NCBI GenBank assembly: GCA_001953115.1
Contig: LSSL01002123.1
Span: 1 to 30,573, forward strand
Length of the DNA stretch: 30,573 nt
Direction of reading: 5' to 3'
Source: Smittium mucronatum
Lineage: Eukaryota; Kickxellomycota; Harpellomycetes; Harpellales; Legeriomycetaceae
Position 1 is the first letter of the stretch, and each line of letters opens with the position of its first letter. The position numbers and the translations under genes were made by a program. Below the pieces are notes generated by a model that ran no database searches, had not been told where the DNA came from, and saw only the letters and a list, made by a program, of their open reading frames with translations. Below are positions 1 through 10,085 of this stretch, one piece after another.

Positions 1-988
1 TATGGTTTATTTCAATTTTTTTTCTTTTGTTAATTAGTTTTTTTTTTTCTCTTTTTTCTTTTTTTTTTATATAATTTTGTAAATTTTATTTTCTTTGCGC
101 TGGTTTTAAAAAAAGTAAACTAGTGATTGTATATAAGAATAGAAGTAAAAAAAAGGATAATCGACAAATAGATGTGAAATTTTTATTGAATTTAGTTAGG
201 TATTTTTTTAACGAATATTTTTAACTAGAAAAAAAGAATTTTTTTTTTGTAAATTGTTTGACTCTAAGAACTTATTTTTTTTTTAATAAAATTTCTCGGT
301 GTCCTTCTTTTTGCCGAACCAAGAGCAGCTTTTTATATACAAGTGAGGTCGTTGTTTGTTAAAGTTCATCCCAATGGCGTATCTTCCTTTGTGTTTGCAC
401 ATTAAAAATTCATGAAAAATTATCTTTCTAAAACTTCTTTGTAAAAGATTTACCTCCTTTTTTTTTCATTTTTTTTTTTCAATTTTTTTCGAGAACAGAT
501 TCCCATAAAATATCCAAAGCTACTTCTATTCGCTCATATATTTTCTTTATTTTTTCCCTTTATGTCCAATAAAACTTCCACATATTTAATGCTCCTTAAT
601 TATTAAAAAATAAAAACATTTACTTCCAATTTAGGAAAAAGTCGACATTTTGTGGAATAGATCAATTTTATAATAAGCGCACCTCAATTTTGTGACTAAT
701 ATAGATCTCAAAAAGTTATTAAAGATGTGTTGCAAAGGTATAATAAAAATTAAATATAAAGAGTATTTGAAAAAAATTCTAATTTTAGGGAATATACATT
801 GAAAGAAAAAAACTTCAGGATAAATATCAATACGAATATATGTAAAAATAAAGCCGTTGAAGTACATAAATCGTATAAAATATTTGATAGAACCGAACCA
901 TAACATATGATGGATCTATACACGGCAGAAATCCATAATGGGTGAAATCGAATCATTAAGATTACATGGTTAGCAGAGAATTGAAAAA
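1..988. other. AT-rich 3' flank of the bHLH gene, no gene seen
   Basis: This stretch holds long T runs (for example 39-70 and 241-280) and no convincing coding sequence. Two minus-strand open frames (631..906 and 750..956) translate to Phe/Ile/Tyr-rich strings of the kind chance produces in AT-rich DNA. The 3' UTR of the bHLH gene must lie in its right part, but I see no clear AATAAA close to the stop on the minus strand. The T-rich stretch at 1-70 could belong to a promoter or intron of a gene beyond the left edge. Confidence 0.5.
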
Positions 989-3849
989 TTAAGGATCATC
1001 AATATTTGAATTCTGGATTTTTTTTTTAAGTTCGACGATCTCTTCTTTAAGTTTTGATAACTGATCGTCTTTTTCGGATATGGTGTTCTTTAAAGTGCCA
1101 ATTTCCTTCACAGCAAGATTCAAAATGCTAACCTTGCTTGTTGATTTTCTATCTTCACTGATTTTAGGCAAAACGGATTTAAGCTTGTTAAATGCACATC
1201 TCTGAACATCTCTTCTCTGCTGCTCAGCTGCTTTATGCACAGTTCGTCGTGATATTAGTTTAGTATATATCTCTTTGGGATATGAAAGTCCAAGTCTCTC
1301 GGATTCCCCGTCAACAATGTTTTGGTAGTTTGATTTATTAGTTAGCTTTTCTATTATGTTATCAGCAGAATAATCACTAACATCGGGACTATCGATTTTA
1401 TTCGAGGAAAATTTATTCTCGTTAACTTTAAATGAGTAGTTAAGATCTTCGGATGGGAGAGAAGTAGCCTCATTTTTGTTGAAAATAGTACCGGATGAGC
1501 TATTTATAGAACTATGCCCAGAGTCCCTAGTGGAAGGAATAACAGCATTTGCGCCATGATCAATGGGAGAGAAAATGTAATCGTTGTTAATAGATGGACT
1601 CATAGAAGCATCCACGTCACTTTCGTTTAGAGTTTTGGTGGTACTATAAGCAGAGCTAGATTGCATTTTCTCGTTGGGGTTAGAGGTTTTAGGCACAATA
1701 AGTGCTGAGGGGCCTAGGTTGAAATTAGAAACTTGATTTCTAAATTTATCACCACTGTTGACAATTAGTTTGCCACTGGCAAAAGGATTCACGAATTCGG
1801 AGGTTGGAGTTGGCTTTAAAATTTCGCTATAAATACCAGGATTTTTTTTCAGCTTTTTCTCGCTTTTTGCCACATTGTTAGAAATTGAGTTACCAGATCG
1901 TTTACCCCTTGAATGGACTCTAGGGAATATTTTTGGTAATAGTCTTGGGGATGGGTCGGTTATTTTATTATCGACGGAGGGGGGATTAGTAGAATTAGAG
2001 ATCATAGGATGAGCAGATTTGGATTTATCATGAGGTGTCTTTAGTTTGGTATTAACTGAAGAATCAAATTTAATAGTATTTTTTTTGGGGGGTTTTTGAC
2101 TGTAAGATTGAGAAGTAGAATAAGAAATTATGTCAAAACCGTCAGCTTCAGACACGCTGCCATACATATTTTCAGAATTTAACGGAGCGGCCACGTTTTT
2201 ATCTTTATTATTAGAATCTTTTGTGGAATCTTTGAGATTAATAAAGGAATTTTGAGTCATATTAACTATCTCAATAAGACTCTGCGAATGTTTGATTGAA
2301 TTCTCAACAGAGTTATCTACTGATGAGTCGAATTCAGCATTTTGTGACATAAGAGTAGAAGTTTGCCCAGCTTTGTAGTTTTGAATATTAGAACCATTAT
2401 CAGCTAAATTAGAAGGAAAAGCATTATTTCTATACTGATTTTTCGCGCCATCATTTAGATATGGTTTTTGAGCATCTATTTCTAAAGCAGGAGAATCAAT
2501 AAACATATAAGGGGGCTGTTGAAAGTATGCAAATTGGCCAGGGGGAGCAGAGTGGTTGATAATGTTGCTATTAAACACAGTGTGACTGTTATTCATTTGA
2601 TCAATATCACTATCCTTTAAGAACTCATTAAAACCGTTTGACTCAAGAAATCTTTGAGAATTATGTGCAATATTATGCGCTTTATTTTTACCAGGATTTG
2701 ATGAGGAGTAAAATAGCCAGTCTAGGTTATCTTTGGTACCTAGGTTCGCGGAATTGTCTAAATAAAAGATAAAGAGTACGGGGTTACGGAAAAGCTAAGA
2801 TACTCTCATGTTTGAGGAAAAGACAAAAAAATAGTATACTATGGTACAAATTGAGAGCAATTACCTAATTTTAAATCTGGTACTCCATTTTTGAAAGAGT
2901 TAGTAGAATTTGGAAGTTGGCCGTTGCTTGTTAAGGAAGAGTCATTAAAGCTCCCTTTTCCTAAATTTAAAATCGTTGCAGGGGTAACAGGATTATTTCC
3001 GTCCAATTTTTCGGTTTTATAGTTTGAAGTAAGAAGCTTTGATGGATTGGGGTTAGAATGAACATGTTCTGAGTTATTATCAATTACACTGGTTATCTGA
3101 TCATTTAAATTATTTCTGGAAAAATTGATCTTATCATGGGGGTTAAAATCAATATAAAGATTAGAGTAGGTGTTATCAACACTTACGCTGGTACTAATTG
3201 GCCCAAGTAGATTATGTGACTGATTACTTAAATAGTTATCACGGCTGTTTGAACTAAAAGAATTCTCAGAATGATCTTGTATTTTTTCACCATTTTCAGT
3301 ATTGTAATTATAAGTTGGCTTCTCAAAATAATCCGATCTTCTGGCTTCAAACACGTTTTTAGAGATATAATCATCATTCATATTTACTGCTGGGGGATAC
3401 TCAGACTCAACGTTTTTTTTCAAAGACTCACTAACAGTTTGATTGTTAACATCTTTGCTTTCAGTATTATCGAAATTTGATATAAAAGATTCGAGAAAAA
3501 CGCTATTGTTTTGAGAGAAACGACCATTTGAAGCGCCCACCTCCTGAGGATTCAGCTTTATGGAAAAATCGAAGTTAGAACTATTGTCATGGCCAGCTGC
3601 AGATAAGCTACGATCGGAAAGATTGTTTCCGGGATCGATTATACCAAAATTAGGATGAGATACCATGTCGTTATGGTTAAAAATTGAAGACATGCTATTT
3701 CGAAAACTTCCGTTTTCGTCGTTACAAGCGCCAGAATCGGTGGGATCAAAAGAAAATAAGTTAGAAGAGTCCATATTTTTGCTTTCAGAGTCATAACCTC
3801 TGTCTCCGATTTGAGGTCCGGAGACCAGATTAAACTCAGGATTGTTCAT
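989..3849 (-). CDS. bHLH-leucine-zipper transcription factor, two exons
   Basis: Likely a nuclear E-box-binding dimeric transcription factor. Exon 1 is 3849..2865 and exon 2 is 2757..989. Joining them across a GT-AG intron keeps the frame and gives 917 codons plus a TAA stop. The ATG at 3849 has an in-frame TAA 18 bases upstream. The first 830 residues or so are low-complexity, rich in Asn, Ser, Asp and Lys, with no domain I recognise; this resembles the disordered activation regions of fungal regulators. The C-terminus holds the bHLH, starting near residue 834 with HKAAEQQRRD. His836, Glu840 and Arg844 have the Max-like spacing that reads CACGTG-type E-boxes. Helix 1 (FNKLKSVLP), a short loop and helix 2 (KVSILNLAVKEI) follow, then a leucine-zipper-like coiled coil at about 881-909. 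GC content is visibly higher than in the flanks. The bHLH call is firm; the specific orthologue is not known. Confidence 0.9.
2758..2864 (-). other. spliceosomal intron of the bHLH gene (107 bases)
   Basis: On the minus strand exon 1 ends ...TTAAAATTAG, the intron begins GTAATTGC, and it ends in the pyrimidine-rich CTTTTATTTAG before ACAATTCCGCG. Reading through would stop at a TAG 23 bases into the intron. Splicing creates the codon G|AC and opens 54 further codons that lead in frame into the ATG that otherwise looks like a second start at 2596. The 5' site is GTAATT rather than GTAAGT, so the donor is somewhat weak. A GTAAC about 34 bases before the acceptor could serve as branch point. Confidence 0.85.
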
Positions 3850-4535
3850 GGTAATAATGATAAATTAACAGCAAAATGATAGTTCAAAAATTAGAGGAGA
3901 TTATAGAAGGAAAGTATTTACATGATCAGGTTAAATAGGAGGGAAAAAATTAAGGAAGAGGAAATCATAAAACATTTAATTTCAAAAACAAGAAATATAT
4001 GTTAAAAACGACTGCCTCTGTTTTAGGAGCTAAATATAACCAAGTGGGGAGGAATTATTGTAAAAGTTGCAGCCCTATGAAAGATAACAAAATAAAGCTT
4101 TTATTTCGCGCGGAAATTGTATATGAGGATAAAACTAGATAAAGTTAAAAAGTGATTAATTCCAAAGCATATATGTGATGAAGGTAATCATGGAATAGGC
4201 AGCAATACAGTATGATTAAGAAAAAATAAGGTATCTGAATAGCTGATATAATGGAAAGCTGTAATTCTAATCAAAAAATTAATAAAAATTTGTGCTTTTC
4301 GTGTTTGGGTATTTCAGGGCCAAACGTTACACATTAATCACGACTAGAAGGATCTTGGGTGCAGATGAGGTAATGTAGTTAATATTATTTAGCATACAGC
4401 TAATACAGTAACGATATTTACGATATTTTACAAAAGAAACTCCTATATTTGTTTTCAAGTATCTTATTTAGATAATTATTACGTCATGAATTTTTGGCAT
4501 TATTAAGTTCCAGTAAAATGCTCTGAAATCTTTTT
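3850..4535. promoter_or_regulatory. upstream region of the bHLH gene
   Basis: This interval lies directly 5' of the bHLH start codon and should hold its promoter. I cannot point to a convincing TATA box or transcription start in this AT-rich sequence. The part next to the gene (3850-4140) is less AT-rich than the DNA beyond it and contains a short plus-strand open frame, listed separately. Beyond 4150 nothing is recognisable. Confidence 0.35.
3999..4142 (+). CDS. possible 47-residue ORF divergent from the bHLH gene
   Basis: An ATG-initiated frame begins MLKTTASVLGAKYN and ends EDKTR before TAA. It is hydrophilic, includes a CKSC pair, and lies about 150 bases from the bHLH start in the opposite direction. 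Its amino-acid mix looks more protein-like than the Phe/Ile/Lys strings typical of chance frames here. At 47 codons chance is still quite possible, and I recognise no family. It could be the first exon of a spliced gene, a small protein, or nothing. Confidence 0.2.
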   Translation: MLKTTASVLGAKYNQVGRNYCKSCSPMKDNKIKLLFRAEIVYEDKTR

Positions 4536-4973
4536 TTACACGCCTACCATTGGATTAAATAAGCACGTTTTATAAGACAGTTTGTCCTGTTTTTAGATTT
4601 GTTCAGCAACTAATAGTCTCAGAAATTTGATCCAGCTCGAAATATATTTACTGTTTAGCCTTGTCCTGTGTTCTTCATTACACTCATTCGATAAATCACA
4701 TATTTTTCGGAAACTAGATTGACTTATATTTTTCTGTACTGGTGCGTTTGAAAGCAGCTTTGATATTAATTTGGATCTATGTTATTTCATTAATTTCAAG
4801 AAGTACTTGCTATTATGTGCAAAAATTGCAGGGATTGTTCTTTGCTTTTGAGTGTTTTCGACGCCTAAATTGACCTCGTGTATCAAAATACACTTAAAAT
4901 GCTCCCCTTCAATGCTACGCAACTTCCTTTCGATTGTAACTTTGTGTTACCACAAATGTCCCATCGAACCAAA
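4536..4973 (-). pseudogene. gag-like retrotransposon relic
   Basis: From 4946 down to 4539 the minus strand reads in one frame for 136 codons, interrupted only by two TAA codons (4784..4782 and 4595..4593). The translation is hydrophilic and helix-rich. Recognisable stretches are HFKCILIHEVNLGVEN, then SKLISKLLSNAPVQ, SSFRKICDLSNECNEE, and SSWIKFLRLLVAEQ. The pattern of short helices with a Leu/Ile core, a central 'Lys-Leu-Ile..Leu-Leu..Ala-Pro' and a later 'Trp..Phe-Leu..Leu-Leu' resembles gag segments of the DUF1759/BEL-Pao type. That family link is an inference from pattern. No capsid, protease or reverse transcriptase was found next to it. Codons are less AT-rich than the surroundings, which supports a former gene. 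Confidence 0.45.
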
Positions 4974-5900
4974 CACACCATTATTCAAAAAGATGATCAC
5001 TAAATAGGCGAATTATTATTTTCCTAGAATGGAAAATAAACTCTCTGTATAATTTGTAATGAAAATTACTTGGCCAAATGAAATCCCCTTTTCAATCGTT
5101 TTTCAAATATAATCTGAGATGTTTTACTTATTAAATATATTATTGGTCAATCAATTCCAATTTATTTTCACAATCTAGTAGATATTGATCCATGAAATGT
5201 ATTGGCAATATTCTCACTTTATCCATATTGGTCCTGTGACAGATTTTATCATTTCACCAATTATTATTTCACGTGTAAAAATGTATGGGAATCATTTTAC
5301 TAACAATGGTAAACTTTTTCAAATAATTAAAAAGCTTAAAAAATGACTAAACTCTGGCCTTATTTTCCATCGTGATTTACATATTTTAGGGAATCAGGTT
5401 GAGGGGAAATTTATCATATTTTCCCCTCGATTCTTGTGACCAAATATTATAACCCAATAAAAAATAGTTGGGAGCTCTTTAGATCTCTCAATGGCCAAAT
5501 ATTATCTTCTATTTGATAAATTTCGAAAGCACTGCTTTTATTATAGCATTTACCCAATAAAAATTTCATAAAATAAAGCCAAAAGTAATTGTAAATGCTG
5601 AAGTAAAATAGTGTCAAAATTATTCTCTTGGTTATGAAAACATCGACGTATTAACTGAGAAAACCCAAACAATATTCGGGAAATTGTCTCTGAGAGTAGA
5701 TATTTCAATATTAAATTTATTTTACTTAACTTATTAGTAAATATCTACAAAGCTGATGCATAAAGTTATTGAGTGATTCAAAATTGTGATTACGATAAGC
5801 AATTTTCTATTGGCAGAATGCAGAATACATATTAGAGCCAATTTATTTTTTAATTTTTATTGGCCTGTTTTTGATTATGATTAAATTTCATTTTAATTAA
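4974..5900. other. AT-rich stretch, no gene seen
   Basis: I find no coding sequence here. It contains short repeated phrases (TGRCCAAATATTAT at 5437 and 5492; ACCCAATAAAAA at 5452 and 5552) and one perfect hairpin, listed separately. Confidence 0.4.
5401..5428. repeat. perfect 9-bp inverted repeat (hairpin)
   Basis: GAGGGGAAA at 5401-5409 pairs exactly with TTTCCCCTC at 5420-5428 around a 10-base AT loop. Two runs of four G or C are rare in this AT-rich interval, so the pairing is not simple background. It might be a fragment of an element end or a structured RNA. No promoter or terminator role is evident. Confidence 0.5.
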
Positions 5901-5904
5901 TGAT

Positions 5905-6400
5905 TTGCATTTAAAAAATATTGATCCTGAAAAGAATCCTTGTTGCTTATTTCTAAAATTATTAAAGGTGATCTCCACCAATTTTACACGCTTATCACCT
6001 GTTCAATTTTTTTTATCAACTAGTTTTGTTGACACTAGCATCTTAAACGACATTAAACTTAACTTTACAGGATGCTATGGCGAATAAGGCTATGTAAGTT
6101 TTATGTTTTTTTGGTTATACTTTGAAAAAAGATATAAAGTAGCATAGCGAAAGTGATATCAAACCTTGGACAATTTATTTAATAAATCGTTTCCTCCATC
6201 CAATTCAGTTCAAACAGGCCTTCAGCTGTTTTCTGGAAAACCCGATATCAAATCAAGACAATTCCCGAAAGAATGCATTCACTTTTTGCTTATTCTGAAT
6301 CTTCATTTGGTAACTAAAATTACCAACTCACTTGCTCTTTTTACGGGAAATTTTGCTCACATTGTTAATAGTGGTTTACGTTATCTGATTCGATAAAACT
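5905..6400 (-). pseudogene. possible RNase H-region relic of a retroelement
   Basis: Minus-strand translation gives protein-like pieces in more than one frame. One is KTAEGLFELNWMEETIY near 6230-6180, which resembles the 'ELxWW' stretch between reverse transcriptase and RNase H in DIRS-type and related elements. Next comes KFNVV, stop, DASVNKTS near 6055-6020, which recalls the TDAS start of an RNase H. The pieces come in the expected order, but frameshifts and stops separate them and the similarity is short. The plus-strand frames at 5905..6087 and 6166..6396 start at TTG and look like shadows. The assignment is tentative. Confidence 0.3.
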
Positions 6401-6558
6401 AGAGAAAGTATATTTGACAATAAAAATAGTGTAGCCAGTGAAATGTAATATAGAATAAATATTATCTATGAATGATAGCACAATTTAATTTACTGATATC
6501 GTAAGAGTTAGGCTCAATAACTCTCTGGACACAGAGCAACTTATCACCCCCCTAACTG

Positions 6559-6584
6559 TTTACTCCTTTCGGGGGCCAAATTTT
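6559..6584 (+). mobile_element. degenerate TTAA/CCCTTT-type element end
   Basis: TTTACTCCTTTC followed by GGGGGCCAAATTTT matches the clear copy at 30186 (TTAACCCTTTCAGGTGCC then AAATTT), apart from a mutated target-like TTAA and a few substitutions. As at 30186, diverged tandem repeats of 110-118 bases follow about 125 bases downstream. That shared arrangement makes common origin more likely than the short motif alone. No matching opposite end was found. Confidence 0.45.
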
Positions 6585-6659
6585 AAGACAAAATTTTTTA
6601 AAATGCTCAAGATGAATTATATAATATGCAGGGTTATTATAGGCCAATTAATTAGGCTT

Positions 6660-6980
6660 CAGTGTCCCAAAATTGAATAAATGAATATAAAAATGACAAT
6701 ATCCGAACAGCGCCTTTTTTATCACTTACACTATAAAGCTTGATTATTATAGTGTTTTATTAGTCAAAAATAATCGAGACCAAACATTTAAACGACGACA
6801 AAAATGACTTTTTCTGAACAGTAAAAATATTTTTTTTACATTTAAACTACAAAAATTCAGAACAGTATTTTTTTATTAGTCAAAAATAATTAACTACAAA
6901 CAAATAAATAAATTAAAAATGCCTCTTTCCAAATTCTTTTTTTACGTTTACACTATTAATTTATTTTTTCAGCAAAGTTA
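6660..6980. repeat. diverged tandem repeat, three units of 111-116 bases
   Basis: Three units can be anchored on AAAAATGAC..GAACAG (6689 and 6800, degenerate at 6915). Units two and three also share TTATTAGTCAAAAATAAT (6757 and 6873). Unit spacing is 111-116 bases with heavy divergence. The same two anchor phrases, in the same order, occur in the array at 30366-30573 (GGACAGGAAGT and TTGGTCAAAAATA), so the two arrays appear related. Confidence 0.6.
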
Positions 6981-6999
6981 ATTTGCCATTTTAACAGTT

Positions 7000-7734
7000 G
7001 AAATATACCAACGCGATTGTCAGCACTCAATTAATAACAGCATTCATTTTTTTATAATTCTATTTTGGTGTCAGCTTTTAACTGGCCATCACTCTTTTTA
7101 TATGTAATACACAATTATAAATGCATTTTAAAAATGTAATTCTATTCGCTTTTAATACCGTAAGGGTTTGATTTATTGGCACTATGAACGTTTGAGGACT
7201 TTACTTTGAAGCCATTTTTGTACACCCAGTCCTGAATGAACTAAGCGGCTAAATTATATGCTAAAATTATTAATAACCACACCAGCTCCTTGAAAATATT
7301 AGATTTTATTGGTATAACATTCTAAAATATTATACAAATTGGTTATTTTTGCTCTTAGTAAGAGCATCTAAAACAAAAACCCACTTATTTGTGAGGTTTC
7401 TAGTAGAACAGATGCCGTAAGTTTTTTGCTGAACGACTGGTATGCAAAACAATATACATATTACACATTTATTAACTTATTTGCTGCTACAGACCAATTT
7501 TAGAGAATATTTTTTACAATTAATTTCAGCTCTTGGGATATTCTTTTTGGACTTAGATGTTTTTATTATTAAAATTTTGATAAAACTCTAATTAGGAACG
7601 TGATAGTGGGCTCATTTATTAACTTTGATTTTTTTTTTTGTATCACGGAAGTTTATTTTAAGATACACCATTAAAAAATACACTAAAAAATATAAAAAAA
7701 GAAAAAGGCGTATAGAAAAGAAATTATCTTATCT
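7000..7734. other. AT-rich stretch, no gene seen
   Basis: I can support no feature here. A short inverted repeat (TGTATC..GATACA near 7640-7667) is too small to interpret. Confidence 0.4.
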
Positions 7735-8127
7735 AAAATAAGCTCCTCTGCCAGACTACAGAGGGCATACCTATGGGAAAAGGGTGCTATCTACCAACAG
7801 AAAGCCCCCCCCCTCCGTCATTGCTTCAAGTGGGTGTATAACTGAGGCTTCATACAGCCAAGAAATAAGCTCTTGTCAATGAAAAATAGTTCATTGAAGC
7901 TAATTAACTCCTAGTCAGGATCTAAGTCTAACGGGATTAATGAAACTAGACTCCTATCCAAACGTGGGTTTGATCGACATGGCTTTCCTACAAATAGCTG
8001 TTAGACGCTGAGATCCGTCTGACTGTCGAACGCTGGACTTGTGCACTATACTATGTCTCAAATGTGCTAAACGATCGGTTCCTCCTGTTTCGAGATGGTC
8101 CTCCTCTGGAATCGCTGTCCTCCGAAT

Positions 8128-8213
8128 CGCTGTGCGCTATCTCCACTACTCCCAACCAAGAATAGTGCAACGCTGTGCGCTGTCTCCACTACTCCCAACC
8201 AAGAATAGTACAA
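8128..8213. repeat. 43-base tandem duplication
   Basis: 8128-8170 and 8171-8213 are adjacent copies beginning CGCTGTGCGCT and ending AATAGTRCAA. They differ at only two positions, both transitions, and the start of a third copy follows at 8214. Such near-identity in a window where other repeats are badly diverged indicates a recent duplication. Confidence 0.9.
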
Positions 8214-8233
8214 CGCTGCGTGAAATTTTAGTC

Positions 8234-8257
8234 TAGTGTACTTCGAAAAGTACACTA
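8234..8257. repeat. perfect 10-bp stem hairpin
   Basis: TAGTGTACTT (8234-8243) pairs exactly with AAGTACACTA (8248-8257) around a CGAA loop. A second inverted repeat follows, CCCCTAA at 8263-8269 with TTAGGGG at 8292-8298. Together they suggest a structured end to the GC-rich island, perhaps an element terminus or an RNA 3' structure. Confidence 0.75.
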
Positions 8258-8310
8258 TTAAGCCCCTAAACCACGGCAAGGTATTTCACTCTTAGGGGTG
8301 CCTATCTGGA

Positions 8311-9149
8311 TATTCGTAGCTTTTTTTAGAGTAGATTTTTTCACAGTATTTCGGTACCATATTCTTTGGGAGTGCATTTAATAACTAAAATCTGTATTTA
8401 ATAATGTCTGATATTTCTCAATTATATGCTGATTATAAAGAAATCATATGATATATTGGTTAGAATTGATTTAATACAAATTATTACACATGTAATTTGG
8501 TGATTAAAATGATATTTTTAAAGAAATCTCCAATGAAAAAAGGCTCAAAATCACCATTAAAAAATCAATTCCACCTAAGACTCAAATCCACCAAAAAATA
8601 CTCAAATATACCAAATACTCGCTCTCATATACAACATAAACATTAAATGGATATTTTTAACTTTGCGAAATAATTTTTTACAAAAAAAATATAATGAAGA
8701 TTTTCAGTTTTTGATAGTTTTCTTGAAATAAAATTATAACTTTAATAGAAACCCGTAACTGGGTTTAATTTAAAAAATCATGAATGAATATTTTTATAAC
8801 TTAAAATAAAACTGGGTTTATAAATTTTTCGAGTGAAAGAAATTTAAAATATTTGAAATAGCCAGAATCCAAATTTAATATATTATACACATTATAAAAC
8901 TTTCCAATATTACGCATAAATTTTTTTTTATTCCACATAATTCCTTTAATTAAAAAAGTAGCTAATATTAAAAAACTGAAAAAAACTTGAATTTTCTTCA
9001 GTTACAATTTTGAATGTTGGGAATTACTAATGCGCAACGAAAAGATAAGAGTTTGATTTTTATGTTGCCTTTGCATCTGCAGTTTCTTAATATTCTAGTA
9101 GAAATGATATTGCTGAGCCCTAGTTCTGCAATTTTATATCAAAAAAACC
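8311..9149. other. AT-rich stretch, no gene seen
   Basis: Nothing coding is recognisable. The phrase CTGGGTTTA occurs at about 8758 and again 53 bases later, and AAACCC..GGGTTT forms a small inverted repeat near 8750. The terminal repeats of the transposase relic to the right may lie here, but I could not identify them. Confidence 0.4.
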
Positions 9150-10085
9150 GCAAGTTATTGTATTTTTAACCCGATTTGATATAGAGGAGTTTAGTGAAAT
9201 TTATTCATTACTCGAAAAAACTTTTATAAAAGCTGAAATAAACTTGGAAGAAAAACCAAATTTGCCCCAAAGGATAAATTGCTAATTTTGATAACATGCT
9301 TGCGACATTATTTCATCTGTGATAAGCTGGTTTTGGAATTTAAAATATCTATATCATCGGCATGTAAAATTAAACTATACAGCTGAAGTTTTCCGGGGGG
9401 CATTAATAAACTACTAACTTTTCTCGATTAAAAAGAGTGCTCAGTTGTAACAAGCTATACTTCTCCCAAATAACAAGGATATAAACTTGATCGTAGACTG
9501 TGAAGTTTTCTTCATAAACAAGACTTTAGGAATTATTCAAGGCGATAAGTTGTTTCACTCGGAAAACATAACATTTATTGCGTAAAGTGGAAAAAAAAAG
9601 TGATATCAGACGGTAGTTGTGAATTTATTAGCCCCTTTTTAGAGGGTTCAATTCATGAAATGACCATAACACGAATAATAGAGAGCGTATAAAGATATTT
9701 TTTGAAAGATTTGCCTACCAATGTTAAAGTTGAGGATGAAAATTTAGATCATAACGAATGATCCATCATGGCTGATACTTATTATGTAGGATTGAAAAAA
9801 AAAATTAGCGTTTTTATTACAAAAAAGAAAAAACATTCCAATATTAACAGGAGCTCAAGACTTAGAGTCCCTTTATCGCTCACACGAACAAAGCTTCTAA
9901 TCATCTAGGATATACCACTATGATTAATAGAATATACTAAAATTAAATATCTTTGATATAAAAGTTTTTGGAAGGCTTAAAATTGTCTTCAAATCGATAA
10001 GAGATACATAAAGGGGGTCTCTATATAATATTGAAACCTTAATGGATATATTTTTTTGTCTTAACTAACCTACACATATCAAAAT
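9150..10085 (+). pseudogene. dead DDE_4-type transposase (IS5/Harbinger-like)
   Basis: The plus strand carries, in the right order but several frames, the landmarks of the DDE_4 superfamily endonucleases. A helix-turn-helix-like N-terminal stretch reads LITCLRHYFICDKLVLEFK, then ISISSACK (9288-9365). The first catalytic-aspartate region is INLIVDCEVFFINK, with Asp at 9496-9498, matching the family's 'DCTEV' less one residue. SGKKK at 9586 and GSIHEMTITR at 9645-9674 match 'SGKKK' and 'GSxHDxTIxR', with Glu in place of Asp. MADTYYVGL at 9768 matches 'xADKGYxG' (second Asp 9774). GRLKIVFKSIRD at 9970, then LMDIFFCL, matches the C-terminal 'GRLK..' region. Frameshifts and TAA/TGA stops break it throughout, so it cannot be functional. 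The family call is good; the exact clade and ends are open. Confidence 0.75.

Larger units (their letters stand above)
7735..8310. mobile_element. GC-rich island, probable recent insertion of unknown class
   Basis: Base composition changes abruptly. Stretches such as 8101-8160 exceed 50% GC, against roughly 20-30% on either side. The island holds a C9 run (7805-7813), a 43-base direct duplication, and two inverted repeats near its right end. No long coding frame fits: the open frames at 8039..8236 (plus) and 8067..8279 (minus) overlap each other and translate the duplication, so I leave them out. A solo LTR, a SINE-like or other non-autonomous element are all possible. I could not define terminal TG..CA, a target-site duplication or polymerase III boxes. 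Confidence 0.45.

Noticed and set aside
631..956. Two overlapping minus-strand open frames downstream of the bHLH gene
   Set aside because: Both are Phe/Ile/Tyr-rich, overlap in different frames and have no motif; they are likely chance in 3' flanking DNA.
8039..8279. Opposed open frames in the GC-rich island as protein genes
   Set aside because: They overlap on opposite strands, span a 43-base duplication and show no family features; the higher GC alone lengthens chance frames.
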